DNA of 11,372 nucleotides from Flavobacteriales bacterium (GTDB taxonomy: Bacteria; Bacteroidota; Bacteroidia; Flavobacteriales_D; Sanyastnellaceae), in NCBI GenBank assembly GCA_011524845.1, contig WTJL01000020.1, forward strand, positions 1-11,372, read 5' to 3'. The position numbers and the translations under genes were made by a program. The notes under the pieces are model-generated. The model was not told the DNA's origin and ran no database searches. It saw nothing but the letters and a program-made list of their open reading frames with translations. Below are positions 1-6,505 of the stretch, piece after piece; within the stretch, counting starts at the first letter, position 1, and each line of letters starts with the position of its first letter.

Positions 1-67
1 ATTGAGGCTGTCGTTGCCACCCGTGGTATCGGGTGCCGTCGTACGCCAACTCGAGAAAGACCCGCAT
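1..67 (-). CDS. truA: tRNA pseudouridine synthase A, N-terminal fragment (cut by window edge)
   Basis: Only the first 22 codons are in the window, read from an ATG at 65-67 leftwards. They include ELAYDGTRYHGWQRQP, which matches the start of TruA (hydrophobic strand, then AYDGTxYxGWQRQP). TruA converts uridines 38-40 of the tRNA anticodon stem to pseudouridine in the cytoplasm. The catalytic aspartate lies further into the protein and is not visible, so activity cannot be judged. The ATG sits 7 nt after the stop of the upstream alpha-oxoamine synthase gene on the same strand, so the two are probably co-transcribed. The fragment is incomplete because the window ends, not because the gene is visibly broken. 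Confidence 0.9.
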   Translation of the reverse strand, partial: MRVFLELAYDGTRYHGWQRQPQ

Positions 68-74
68 CAGCGCG

Positions 75-1319
75 TCATGCCCAAGAAGCGATCTTCTCGC
101 TCTTGTACTCTCCGGCGAACAGCTTGTCCTTGACTTTCGTGAAGGTCTCGATGGTGTATTTCACGTCTTCCAGCGTGTGGATGGCCGTGGGGATCAAGCG
201 CAGCATGATCGTGTCCTTGGGCACCACTGGGTACACCACAATGGAGCAGAAAATGCCGTAGTTCTCACGGAGGTCCAACGTCAGGTTGGTCGCTTCGCCG
301 AGGCCGCCGTGCAAGAACACAGGCGTCACGCAAGAGTTGGTCACACCGAGGTCAAACCCTTCGGTACGAAGTCCCTCTTGCAACGCCGTGGCCACCTTCC
401 ACAAGTTCTCCTTGTGCTCGGGCTGGCTGCGCAACATTTCGAGACGCTTGCGGGCGCCGACCACGAGGGGCATCGGCAACGATTTGGCAAACGTCTGAGA
501 GCGCATGTTGTAACGGAGGAATTCGATGACGTCTTCGTCTCCGGCCACAAACGCACCGATGGTGGCCATCGCCTTGGCGAAGGTGCCGAAATAGACGTCA
601 ATCTGGTCATGGCAACCTTGGTGGTCGCCTGCACCACGTCCGTTCTCTCCCACTGTGCCGAAGCCGTGGGCGTCGTCCACAAAGAGGCGGAACTTGTATT
701 CTTCCTTGTACTCGCAAATCTCAGCGAGCTTCCCTTGGTCGCCAGCCATTCCGAAGACCCCTTCCGTCACGACGAGGATGCCTCCGCCAGTTTGGTCGGT
801 CAGGTTCTTGGCACGCTTGAGCTGCTTTTCAAAGCTCTCCATGTCGTTGTGCTGGAACACAAATCGCTTTCCTTGGTGAAGGCGAACGCCATCGACCATG
901 CACGCGTGCGATTCGCTGTCGTACACAATGACGTCGTGACGCGACACCAGCGCCTCAATGGCCGACTGGCAGCCCTGGTAGCCGAAGTTGAGCAAGAACG
1001 CATCCTCCTTCTGCATGAAGTCGGCGAGCTCTTGTTCCAACGCTTCGTGTTGGGCCGTTTGTCCCGACATCATGCGCGCCCCCATTGGGTAGCCCATGCC
1101 CCACTCGGCGGCTGCATCGGCGTCCACTTTGCGGATTTCAGGGTGGTTGGCGAGTCCGAGGTAGTTGTTGATGCTCCACACAAGAAGCTCTTTCCCTCGG
1201 AAAGTCATTCGGTTGCTGATTTCTCCCTCCAGCTTGGGGAAGGTGAAGTAACCGTGGCTGTCGCGGGCGTGCTGACCAAGGGGTCCACGCTCCTGACGGA
1301 TTCGATCAAAAATGTCCAA
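75..1319 (-). CDS. PLP-dependent alpha-oxoamine synthase (serine palmitoyltransferase / cysteate acyltransferase type)
   Basis: This 414-residue protein is a fold-type I PLP enzyme of the alpha-oxoamine synthase family, which joins an amino acid to an acyl thioester with loss of CO2. Seen: the PLP-stacking histidine in DSESHAC (about H138), VDDAHGFGTVG (about 214-224) whose Asp/His contact the cofactor, and the Schiff-base lysine in GTFAKAMATIG (about K249). It resembles the Bacteroidetes group often annotated as glycine C-acetyltransferase or 2-amino-3-ketobutyrate CoA ligase. In this phylum such enzymes can begin sphingolipid synthesis (serine plus acyl-CoA) or sulfonolipid synthesis (cysteate). 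The substrate cannot be read from motifs alone; KBL and BioF remain possible. The start is TTG at 1317-1319: an in-frame TGA lies two codons upstream (1323-1325), and the next ATG would remove 37 residues of conserved sequence. No Shine-Dalgarno is evident. truA follows at 7 nt. Confidence 0.88.
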   Translation of the reverse strand: MDIFDRIRQERGPLGQHARDSHGYFTFPKLEGEISNRMTFRGKELLVWSINNYLGLANHPEIRKVDADAAAEWGMGYPMGARMMSGQTAQHEALEQELADFMQKEDAFLLNFGYQGCQSAIEALVSRHDVIVYDSESHACMVDGVRLHQGKRFVFQHNDMESFEKQLKRAKNLTDQTGGGILVVTEGVFGMAGDQGKLAEICEYKEEYKFRLFVDDAHGFGTVGENGRGAGDHQGCHDQIDVYFGTFAKAMATIGAFVAGDEDVIEFLRYNMRSQTFAKSLPMPLVVGARKRLEMLRSQPEHKENLWKVATALQEGLRTEGFDLGVTNSCVTPVFLHGGLGEATNLTLDLRENYGIFCSIVVYPVVPKDTIMLRLIPTAIHTLEDVKYTIETFTKVKDKLFAGEYKSEKIASWA

Positions 1320-1355
1320 AAATCAGAGATTTAGAAGGTGCGAATGTACAACGGC

Positions 1356-1363
1356 CAAAGCTA
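1356..1363 (-). promoter_or_regulatory. Candidate Bacteroidetes -7 promoter element for the alpha-oxoamine synthase gene
   Basis: On the minus strand the eight bases read TAGCTTTG, an exact match to the Bacteroidetes -7 consensus TAnnTTTG. It lies 36 nt upstream of the TTG start, giving a plausible leader of about 30 nt. A good -33 TTG at the usual spacing of about 19-20 nt is not seen, so support rests on the -7 box and its place in the divergent intergenic region. No equally good match was found for the opposite direction (bamD). Confidence 0.4.
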
Positions 1364-1393
1364 TTGCGCTCCCCCAAGGGCATGACTGAGATG

Positions 1394-1409
1394 TTCACAC
1401 AGTTTTCAC
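1394..1409. repeat. Short direct repeat TTCAC-N6-TTCAC in the divergent intergenic region
   Basis: Two identical TTCAC pentamers at 1394-1398 and 1405-1409 start 11 bp apart, about one helical turn. They lie between the divergent synthase and bamD genes, roughly 30-45 bp upstream of the candidate -7 element at 1356-1363. The spacing is compatible with a dimeric regulator site, but a five-base repeat can easily arise by chance, and no known operator is recognised. Confidence 0.2.
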
Positions 1410-1445
1410 CAAGCGTCCGTGCATGCGTTGTACTTTCGTCGCCAC

Positions 1446-2282
1446 ATGAATCGCTCCTCTTGGCTGACTGTGGTGATGGGCAGTGTCCTGCTCTCGTTGT
1501 GCACCCAATGTTCCGACTACAACAAGATGCTGAAGTCTGGTGACGTGGAGGAAAAGCTCATCTATGCGGAAGCTGCCCTTGATTCGGGCAACTGCTTCCG
1601 AGCCCTTCCCCTCTACGACGAGCTGATGCGTTTGACGCGCGGCACCGAGCGCGCCCCAGACATTCATTGGAACCGCGCCCTCACGCACGATTGTGTCAAC
1701 GACTTTTACTTGAGCCGCTACTACTTTCAATCGTTCGCCAAGACGTTTCCCAACGATGCCCGTGTGGAAGAAGCGCTGTTTCGCGCGGCCTTGTGCTCGT
1801 ATTATTTGTCTCCACAATCGAGCCTCGATCAAACCGACACGCGCTCTGCCATCGACGAACTGCAACTGTTCATGGACCGCTATCCCTCCAGCGCCCTCCG
1901 AGACAGCAGCCAGCACATGGTGGACAACCTTCGAGGCAAACTGGAATTGAAGGCCTTTGAAAATGCGCGTTTGTACCACAAGACGGGCAACTACAAAAGC
2001 GCCACCATCGCCATGGCCCATGCCATGGAAGACTACCCCGGCTCGCCCTACCAAGAGGAACTGCAGTACCTGATCATCGACTGTCACTACCAATATGCGC
2101 TGCAAAGCACCGAGCGGAGGAAGTTGGAGCGGTACAACGATGCTATTCAGGCTTTTCATACCTTTGCATCCCGTTTTCCGGAGAGTTCCAAGATGAAACA
2201 GGCCCAGCGTCTTCATGACAACGCGGTCCAGGCCATTGCAGAACTGGAGACGGAACCCCAATCGAACACGACAAACCGTTGA
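1446..2282 (+). CDS. bamD: Outer-membrane protein assembly lipoprotein BamD
   Basis: BamD is the essential lipoprotein of the BAM complex, which inserts beta-barrel proteins into the outer membrane; it sits on the periplasmic face. This 278-residue protein has an N-terminal hydrophobic segment, a cysteine followed by SDYNKMLKSGD (the Bacteroidetes BamD start pattern), and helical tetratricopeptide-like repeats through most of its length, for example RALPLYDEL, YYFQSFAKTFP, AIDELQLFMDRYP and AIQAFHTFASRFP. The lipidated residue is probably Cys22, by its place before SDYxKxLKS, although the residues before it (LCTQ) are a poor lipobox; Cys19 is the alternative. The ATG at 1446 was chosen because it gives a normal signal peptide; an in-frame GTG at 1419 would add nine residues. 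It heads a compact operon, with rpoZ starting 3 nt after its stop. Confidence 0.88.
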   Translation: MNRSSWLTVVMGSVLLSLCTQCSDYNKMLKSGDVEEKLIYAEAALDSGNCFRALPLYDELMRLTRGTERAPDIHWNRALTHDCVNDFYLSRYYFQSFAKTFPNDARVEEALFRAALCSYYLSPQSSLDQTDTRSAIDELQLFMDRYPSSALRDSSQHMVDNLRGKLELKAFENARLYHKTGNYKSATIAMAHAMEDYPGSPYQEELQYLIIDCHYQYALQSTERRKLERYNDAIQAFHTFASRFPESSKMKQAQRLHDNAVQAIAELETEPQSNTTNR

Positions 2283-2285
2283 GGC

Positions 2286-2636
2286 ATGAGCACGAACTTC
2301 AAAAGCATCAAAGCTGAACGCACGACTGAGACGCGCGACATCCACAATCTGGAAACGCACGGAACGGGCAACATCTTTGAGACCATCGTGGCGCTCTCCA
2401 AGCGCAGCAACCAGGTGGCCTTGAGCTTGAAGAAGGAGCTTTCTGAAAAGCTCGAAGAGTTCGTCATCCCCACCGATTCTTTGGAAGAAGTGTTCGAAAA
2501 CCGCGAGCAGATCGAAATCTCGAAGTTCTACGAGCGTCTGCCCAAGCCCCACAGCATTGCCATCAAGGAGCTTCAAGACGAGTCCCTTCACATTGCTGGC
2601 GGCGAAGAAGCCACAGAGGACGAAGAGGAAGCCTAA
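2286..2636 (+). CDS. rpoZ: DNA-directed RNA polymerase subunit omega (Bacteroidetes Rpb6-like)
   Basis: A 116-residue protein matching the Bacteroidetes form of RNA polymerase omega/Rpb6, which helps assemble and stabilise the beta-prime subunit. Recognisable stretches are TTETRDIHNL near the N-terminus, TGNIFETIVALSKRSNQ (the conserved omega helix region) and a well conserved EEVFENREQIEISKFYERLP. The last dozen residues are almost all acidic, ending in ATEDEEEA. The gene starts 3 nt after the bamD stop and ends immediately before the coaBC reading frame. The rpoZ-coaBC neighbourhood is common across bacteria and supports the call. Omega is divergent in this phylum and is often labelled hypothetical. 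Confidence 0.9.
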   Translation: MSTNFKSIKAERTTETRDIHNLETHGTGNIFETIVALSKRSNQVALSLKKELSEKLEEFVIPTDSLEEVFENREQIEISKFYERLPKPHSIAIKELQDESLHIAGGEEATEDEEEA

Positions 2637-2648
2637 TTGGTACTGGCC

Positions 2649-3884
2649 ATGTCCTTGGCCTCCACCCCTTCTGAACCCATGTTGACCGGACGCCGCATCG
2701 TGCTTGGCCTCACGGGAAGCATTGCCGCGTACAAATCAGCGACCCTCGCGAGGGAGTTGAGGCGACGCGGTGCCGACGTCCGTGTGGTCATGACGCCTGG
2801 GGCGACTGAATTCATCACGCCCCTGACCATGGCCACCTTGGTCGACCACCCTGTGCATTCCGACTTCACAGAAGATCAAGACGCCGGGGTATGGACCAAC
2901 CACGTTGAGTTGGGCATTTGGGGCGACCTCATCCTTGTGGCCCCCGCCACGGCCAACACCCTGGCCGCCATGGTGCACGGAGGTTGCGACAACTTGCTTC
3001 AGGCCGTCTTGTTGAGTGCCCGATGCCCCGTCGCCGTGGCACCTGCCATGGATTTGGACATGTTCACCCACGACGCCACCCAATCCAACCTCGCCACGCT
3101 GAAAGAGCGCGGTGTGGACGTCATTGAACCGGGCACCGGTCCCCTTGCAAGTGGACTTGTGGGCAAGGGACGCATGGCTGAACCCGAAGACATTGCCGAC
3201 CACCTCGAGCAGTGGTTTGCCAAAGACCTTCCCTATGCGGGCAAACGCGTGGTCATCACCGCAGGCCCCACCCACGAACCCTTGGACGCCGTGCGTTTCC
3301 TCGGGAACCGGAGTTCAGGCAAAATGGGCTTTGCTCTGGCTGAAGCGCTGGCGGCCCAAGGCGCAGAGGTCACGTTGGTGGCCGGTCCTGTCTCCCTCGC
3401 CACGCCCGACCGTGTGCATTCACGTGTGGACGTGTCGACGGCCATGGACATGAACGACGCCGTGCAAAAGATTTGGCCTCGCATGGACCTAGGCATTGCC
3501 TGTGCGGCGGTATCAGACTTCAGGCCTGCCGTGACTTCTGAAGACAAATGGCACCGAGGAGATGTGCCGCCTGCTGTGGAGTTGATCGAGAATCCCGACA
3601 TCTTGGCAGGGATGGGTGCCACCAAACAGCACCATCAACGCTTGGTGGGATTCGCCTTGGAAAGCGACGACGGAGTCGCAAGCGCTGAGGGCAAATTGGC
3701 CCGGAAGAACTTGGACGCCATTGTGCTGAACAGTTTGAGGGACGCCGGCGCTGGATTTGGCCACGACACAAACAAAGTCAGCGTGCTCTTCCAAGGTGGG
3801 AAAAGCGTTAGTTTTGAGTTGAAATCCAAATACGAAGTCGCGCAAGACCTCGTTGAACTTTGGAGGACCACTCTGAACCCATGA
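2649..3884 (+). CDS. coaBC: Bifunctional phosphopantothenoylcysteine decarboxylase / phosphopantothenate-cysteine ligase
   Basis: CoaBC couples 4'-phosphopantothenate to cysteine (CoaB, CTP-dependent) and decarboxylates the product to 4'-phosphopantetheine (CoaC, FMN-dependent) in coenzyme A synthesis. The 411-residue product has the usual order. The CoaC flavoprotein occupies about 1-185, with LGLTGSIAAYK (19-29), catalytic His85 in NHVELG, LVAPATAN (96-103) and APAMDLDM (131-138). CoaB occupies about 198-411, with VVITAGPTHEPLDAVRFLGN (201-220, Asn220) and SSGKMG. Two signature sites differ from E. coli: the flap reads GPLASGLVGKGRM without the catalytic cysteine, and the KxKK motif reads KWHR (300-303). 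I believe the first change and the PAMD variant are lineage-typical. The ATG at 2649 is used; ATG at 2679 (MLTGRRIVLG) fits the family equally well, and TTG at 2637 is less likely. The stop overlaps the next start by 4 nt. Confidence 0.93.
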   Translation: MSLASTPSEPMLTGRRIVLGLTGSIAAYKSATLARELRRRGADVRVVMTPGATEFITPLTMATLVDHPVHSDFTEDQDAGVWTNHVELGIWGDLILVAPATANTLAAMVHGGCDNLLQAVLLSARCPVAVAPAMDLDMFTHDATQSNLATLKERGVDVIEPGTGPLASGLVGKGRMAEPEDIADHLEQWFAKDLPYAGKRVVITAGPTHEPLDAVRFLGNRSSGKMGFALAEALAAQGAEVTLVAGPVSLATPDRVHSRVDVSTAMDMNDAVQKIWPRMDLGIACAAVSDFRPAVTSEDKWHRGDVPPAVELIENPDILAGMGATKQHHQRLVGFALESDDGVASAEGKLARKNLDAIVLNSLRDAGAGFGHDTNKVSVLFQGGKSVSFELKSKYEVAQDLVELWRTTLNP

Positions 3885-4828
3885 CGCAGCCCGCTCTCTC
3901 TCCCCACCCCTGTTTTTCTCTTGGAACCACCGTCGCTCGCGTGATCATGTCGGGTGTGTTGGCGCTGATGCTGCACAACAGCGCTGTGTCCCAGGAGCTG
4001 AATTGCAACGTGACGGTCATTGCCCCCCAGATCAGCAACGTCGACGCCTCTCGGTTTGACGCACTGGAAGACGCCATTCGAGAATTCATGAACGGCCGCC
4101 GCTGGACGGAGGACAACTTTGACTTTGAGGAGCGCATTGAGTGCACCCTTCAGCTCACCATCAACGAAGCCATTGGGTCCACCGTGTTCAAAGGCAGCAT
4201 GCAGGTGCAGAGTTCCCGCCCTGTGTTCAACTCCGATTACAACACCGCCGTGATGCTGGTCAACGACGGCGACGTACAGTTCGAGTGGCTGGACAACAGC
4301 AACATCCTCTTCAACCCCGGTCAACACCGCGACAACCTCTCTTCCCTTCTGGCGTACTACGCGTACATGATTTTGGGCATGGATTACGACACCTTCAGCT
4401 TGGAAGGTGGCACACCGTATTTCCTCCAAGCCCAAACCATCGTCGCCAACGCCCAGAATGCCGGCGAACGCGGTTGGAAGGCCTCTCAAGGCAAACAAAA
4501 CCGCTACTGGCTCATTGAAAATCACCTGAGCCAAACCTTCCGTCCTGTGCGCATTTGCCTGTACAACTACCACAGGAAAGGACTGGACCTCTTGTTTGAC
4601 GACGTCGAAGGCGCCCGGTTGACCATGGCCGAGGCCTTGATCGACATGCGCTCGACCAACCGCATTCGCCCTGGCTCTTACAACGTGCAGGTCTTCTTCT
4701 TGGCGAAAAGCGACGAGATCATCAACGTGTTTGGGCCAGCTCCGGATGCAGAGAAGGCACGCTTGCTGCCCATTCTCAAGCAGCTGGACCCCGGGAACAT
4801 CCAGTCGTACGACGAACGCCTCGGCTGA
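3881..4828 (+). CDS. porD: DUF4835 family protein, PorD-like (type IX secretion associated)
   Basis: A 315-residue exported protein of the DUF4835 family, now commonly named PorD in connection with the type IX secretion/gliding machinery of Bacteroidetes; its biochemical role is not established. Seen: a signal peptide with a long n-region and hydrophobic core (about 20-36), a likely cleavage after SAVSQ (residue 38), then ELNCNVTVIAPQISN, the typical mature start. Family-typical stretches follow: REFMNGRRWTEDNF, ERIECTLQLTI, PVFNSDYNT, LAYYAYMILGMDYDTFS, NRYWLIENHLS and YHRKGLD. ATG 3881 overlaps the coaBC stop (ATGA) and has GGAGGA 13 nt upstream; an in-frame TTG at 3860 or ATG at 3947 are weaker alternatives. 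It lies in the order coaBC-DUF4835-recN, as usual for the phylum, and its last base overlaps the recN start. Confidence 0.85.
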   Translation: MTQPALSPHPCFSLGTTVARVIMSGVLALMLHNSAVSQELNCNVTVIAPQISNVDASRFDALEDAIREFMNGRRWTEDNFDFEERIECTLQLTINEAIGSTVFKGSMQVQSSRPVFNSDYNTAVMLVNDGDVQFEWLDNSNILFNPGQHRDNLSSLLAYYAYMILGMDYDTFSLEGGTPYFLQAQTIVANAQNAGERGWKASQGKQNRYWLIENHLSQTFRPVRICLYNYHRKGLDLLFDDVEGARLTMAEALIDMRSTNRIRPGSYNVQVFFLAKSDEIINVFGPAPDAEKARLLPILKQLDPGNIQSYDERLG

Positions 4829-6486
4829 TGCTGCGCCGCATCCGGATTCAAAACCACGCCCTGATCCACGAGGTCGAGCTGACGCTTGACGCAGGCTTTC
4901 ATGTCTTCACTGGAGAAACCGGTTCCGGAAAGAGCATCTTGCTTGGGGCCGTGGGCTTGCTCCTCGGAGATCGCGCCGACACGAGCGGCGTGGGACTGCA
5001 TGGCGACCGTGCCGTGATCGAGGGTGAATTTGTCGCCCCCCAAATGACGGAATGGTTGGCCGAGGCAGACTTGCCCGACGCCATGTCCATTTCCATTCGC
5101 CGGGAAGTCCTGCGAAACGGTCGTTCTCGCGTGTTCATCAACGATGCGCAAGCCACCGTCGCTCAGCTCCGTGAGTTGGGCAACCAGCTGGTGAGCATTC
5201 ACCGACAGGACGATTTGGGAGAAGTCCTTGAGCGGCCTGCCCTTGCGCATGTCCTTGACTTGGCGGGTCGCCACCACGACGTCAAGACGGCGTATGAAAC
5301 CGCCTTCACCGAATGGCGCGAGGCCCACGGAGCACTTCAATCCCTGGAAGCCCTCCTTCGGGCACCCTCCGGAGACGTTCACTACTTGCGCCATCAAATT
5401 GAGGAATTGCAAGGACTGCGGCTGCATGAAGTGGAGTGGGACGCCTTGGAGTCTGAACTGCACAGTCTGCAACATGCGACGGACCTTCATGCTGGATTGG
5501 CACACGCGGCTCACGCATGCGACGCTGATGAGAAAGGGGTCCTCACGTCACTCGAAGACGCGAGGAGAGCGCTGATGTCTTTGGAGGGTGTGGACGCCGA
5601 TGTCGACCAGGCCCTTGAACGCCTGTCCAGCGTTCGCATCGAAATGCAAGACCTCTCCGCCACCTTGCACGACTTGGTCGAGCGCAAACAGCCCGACCCT
5701 GCCCGTCTGAACGCTTTGGAAGCTCGACACGATGCGTTGATGCGCGCCATGCGCAAGCACGGCGTCGATTCGACCCAAGCGCTCATGGACCTTTTGGACC
5801 AATTGGGACAAACCGCAGACTCGCTTGACGGCCTCGAAGCTCAAGTTGAAGATGCACGCGACCAAGAACGTAGCCTTCGTATGTCTCTGAACGAGGCTGG
5901 ACACGCCTTGACCAAGGCTCGTAAACGTGCGGGAGAACAACTTGCAGGGGCCGTCCTGCCCTTGCTCGGTCAATTGAAGATGCCCCATGCTCAGATGGAT
6001 TGGGCGTTCCCCGCATGCGAGCCAGACCCCATCGGCATGGATGTCCCTGAAATTTGGTTCACCACCAACCCTGGGTCACCCCTGTTGCCTTTGGTCAAAG
6101 TGGCCAGTGGTGGAGAAAGGGCACGCTTCATGCTCGCATTGAAGTCTGTCTTGGCAGAGCTCCAATCCACGCCGGTGGTGGTGCTCGACGAAATTGACAC
6201 CGGTGTCAGTGGCGAAGTGGCCGAACACATGGGGCGCGCCATGAAAAACATTGCGCTCGCTCAGCAGACCCAGCAGGTGTTGGCCGTCACTCACCTGCCA
6301 CAAGTGGCTGCCTTGGCGCAACACCATTGGGAGGTCCACAAGACCACCGACGGGGCGTCGACCCACGTGTCCGTTCACGCCTTGAATGGACAAGACAGGC
6401 GTTACGCCGTCGCCACCATGCTGAGCGGCTCCAATGTGACAGAAGAGGCCTTGGGCCAAGCCGCCAAACTCATCGCGGCTTCCTGA
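4828..6486 (+). CDS. recN: DNA repair protein RecN
   Basis: RecN is an SMC-like ATPase that acts early in double-strand-break repair, binding and holding DNA ends. The 552-residue protein has the full architecture: a head with Walker A GETGSGKS (29-36, Lys35), a helical coiled-coil middle (about 155-380) rich in Leu, Glu, Arg and Ala, then ABC signature VASGGERARF (425-434), Walker B VVVLDEID (450-457) and the switch histidine in THLPQVA (His489). The Q-loop region reads LVSIHRQDDL rather than the more usual IHGQH. Length is normal for the family. The ATG at 4828-4830 overlaps the preceding TGA by one base (TGATG), which suggests translational coupling. It is the last gene of the bamD operon and converges on the TonB receptor gene, with only 4 nt between stops. 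Confidence 0.95.
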   Translation: MLRRIRIQNHALIHEVELTLDAGFHVFTGETGSGKSILLGAVGLLLGDRADTSGVGLHGDRAVIEGEFVAPQMTEWLAEADLPDAMSISIRREVLRNGRSRVFINDAQATVAQLRELGNQLVSIHRQDDLGEVLERPALAHVLDLAGRHHDVKTAYETAFTEWREAHGALQSLEALLRAPSGDVHYLRHQIEELQGLRLHEVEWDALESELHSLQHATDLHAGLAHAAHACDADEKGVLTSLEDARRALMSLEGVDADVDQALERLSSVRIEMQDLSATLHDLVERKQPDPARLNALEARHDALMRAMRKHGVDSTQALMDLLDQLGQTADSLDGLEAQVEDARDQERSLRMSLNEAGHALTKARKRAGEQLAGAVLPLLGQLKMPHAQMDWAFPACEPDPIGMDVPEIWFTTNPGSPLLPLVKVASGGERARFMLALKSVLAELQSTPVVVLDEIDTGVSGEVAEHMGRAMKNIALAQQTQQVLAVTHLPQVAALAQHHWEVHKTTDGASTHVSVHALNGQDRRYAVATMLSGSNVTEEALGQAAKLIAAS

Positions 6487-6505
6487 CTGGTCAGAAGGAC
6501 CAGTC
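6485..6505. terminator. Hairpin over both convergent stop codons, possible bidirectional terminator
   Basis: GACTGGTC at 6485-6492 and GACCAGTC at 6498-6505 form a perfect 8-bp inverted repeat around the 5-nt loop AGAAG. The stem includes the last two bases of the recN stop (6484-6486), and the receptor stop (6491-6493) spans the end of the left arm and the first loop base. It would fold in both transcripts. No T-tract follows on either strand, so it is not a classical intrinsic terminator. It may instead mark transcript 3' ends or limit read-through between the converging genes. Confidence 0.5.

Noticed and set aside
33..1334. 433-residue plus-strand ORF opposite the alpha-oxoamine synthase
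   Set aside because: It is in exact codon register with the sense gene, has no recognisable domain, and is explained by the absence of TTA/CTA/TCA codons in the synthase, whose catalytic motifs are clear.
1431..1438. TACTTTCG as a promoter -7 box for bamD
   Set aside because: It has one mismatch to TAnnTTTG, no TTG at the -33 distance, and would put the start of transcription at the ATG itself.
1395..2591. 398-residue minus-strand ORF opposite bamD and rpoZ
   Set aside because: It crosses two well-supported genes and happens to stay open because both use the same frame and avoid the same codons.
3635..4573. 312-residue minus-strand ORF opposite the coaBC/porD junction
   Set aside because: It has no recognisable domain and runs across the 3' end of coaBC and most of porD, both clear on the plus strand.
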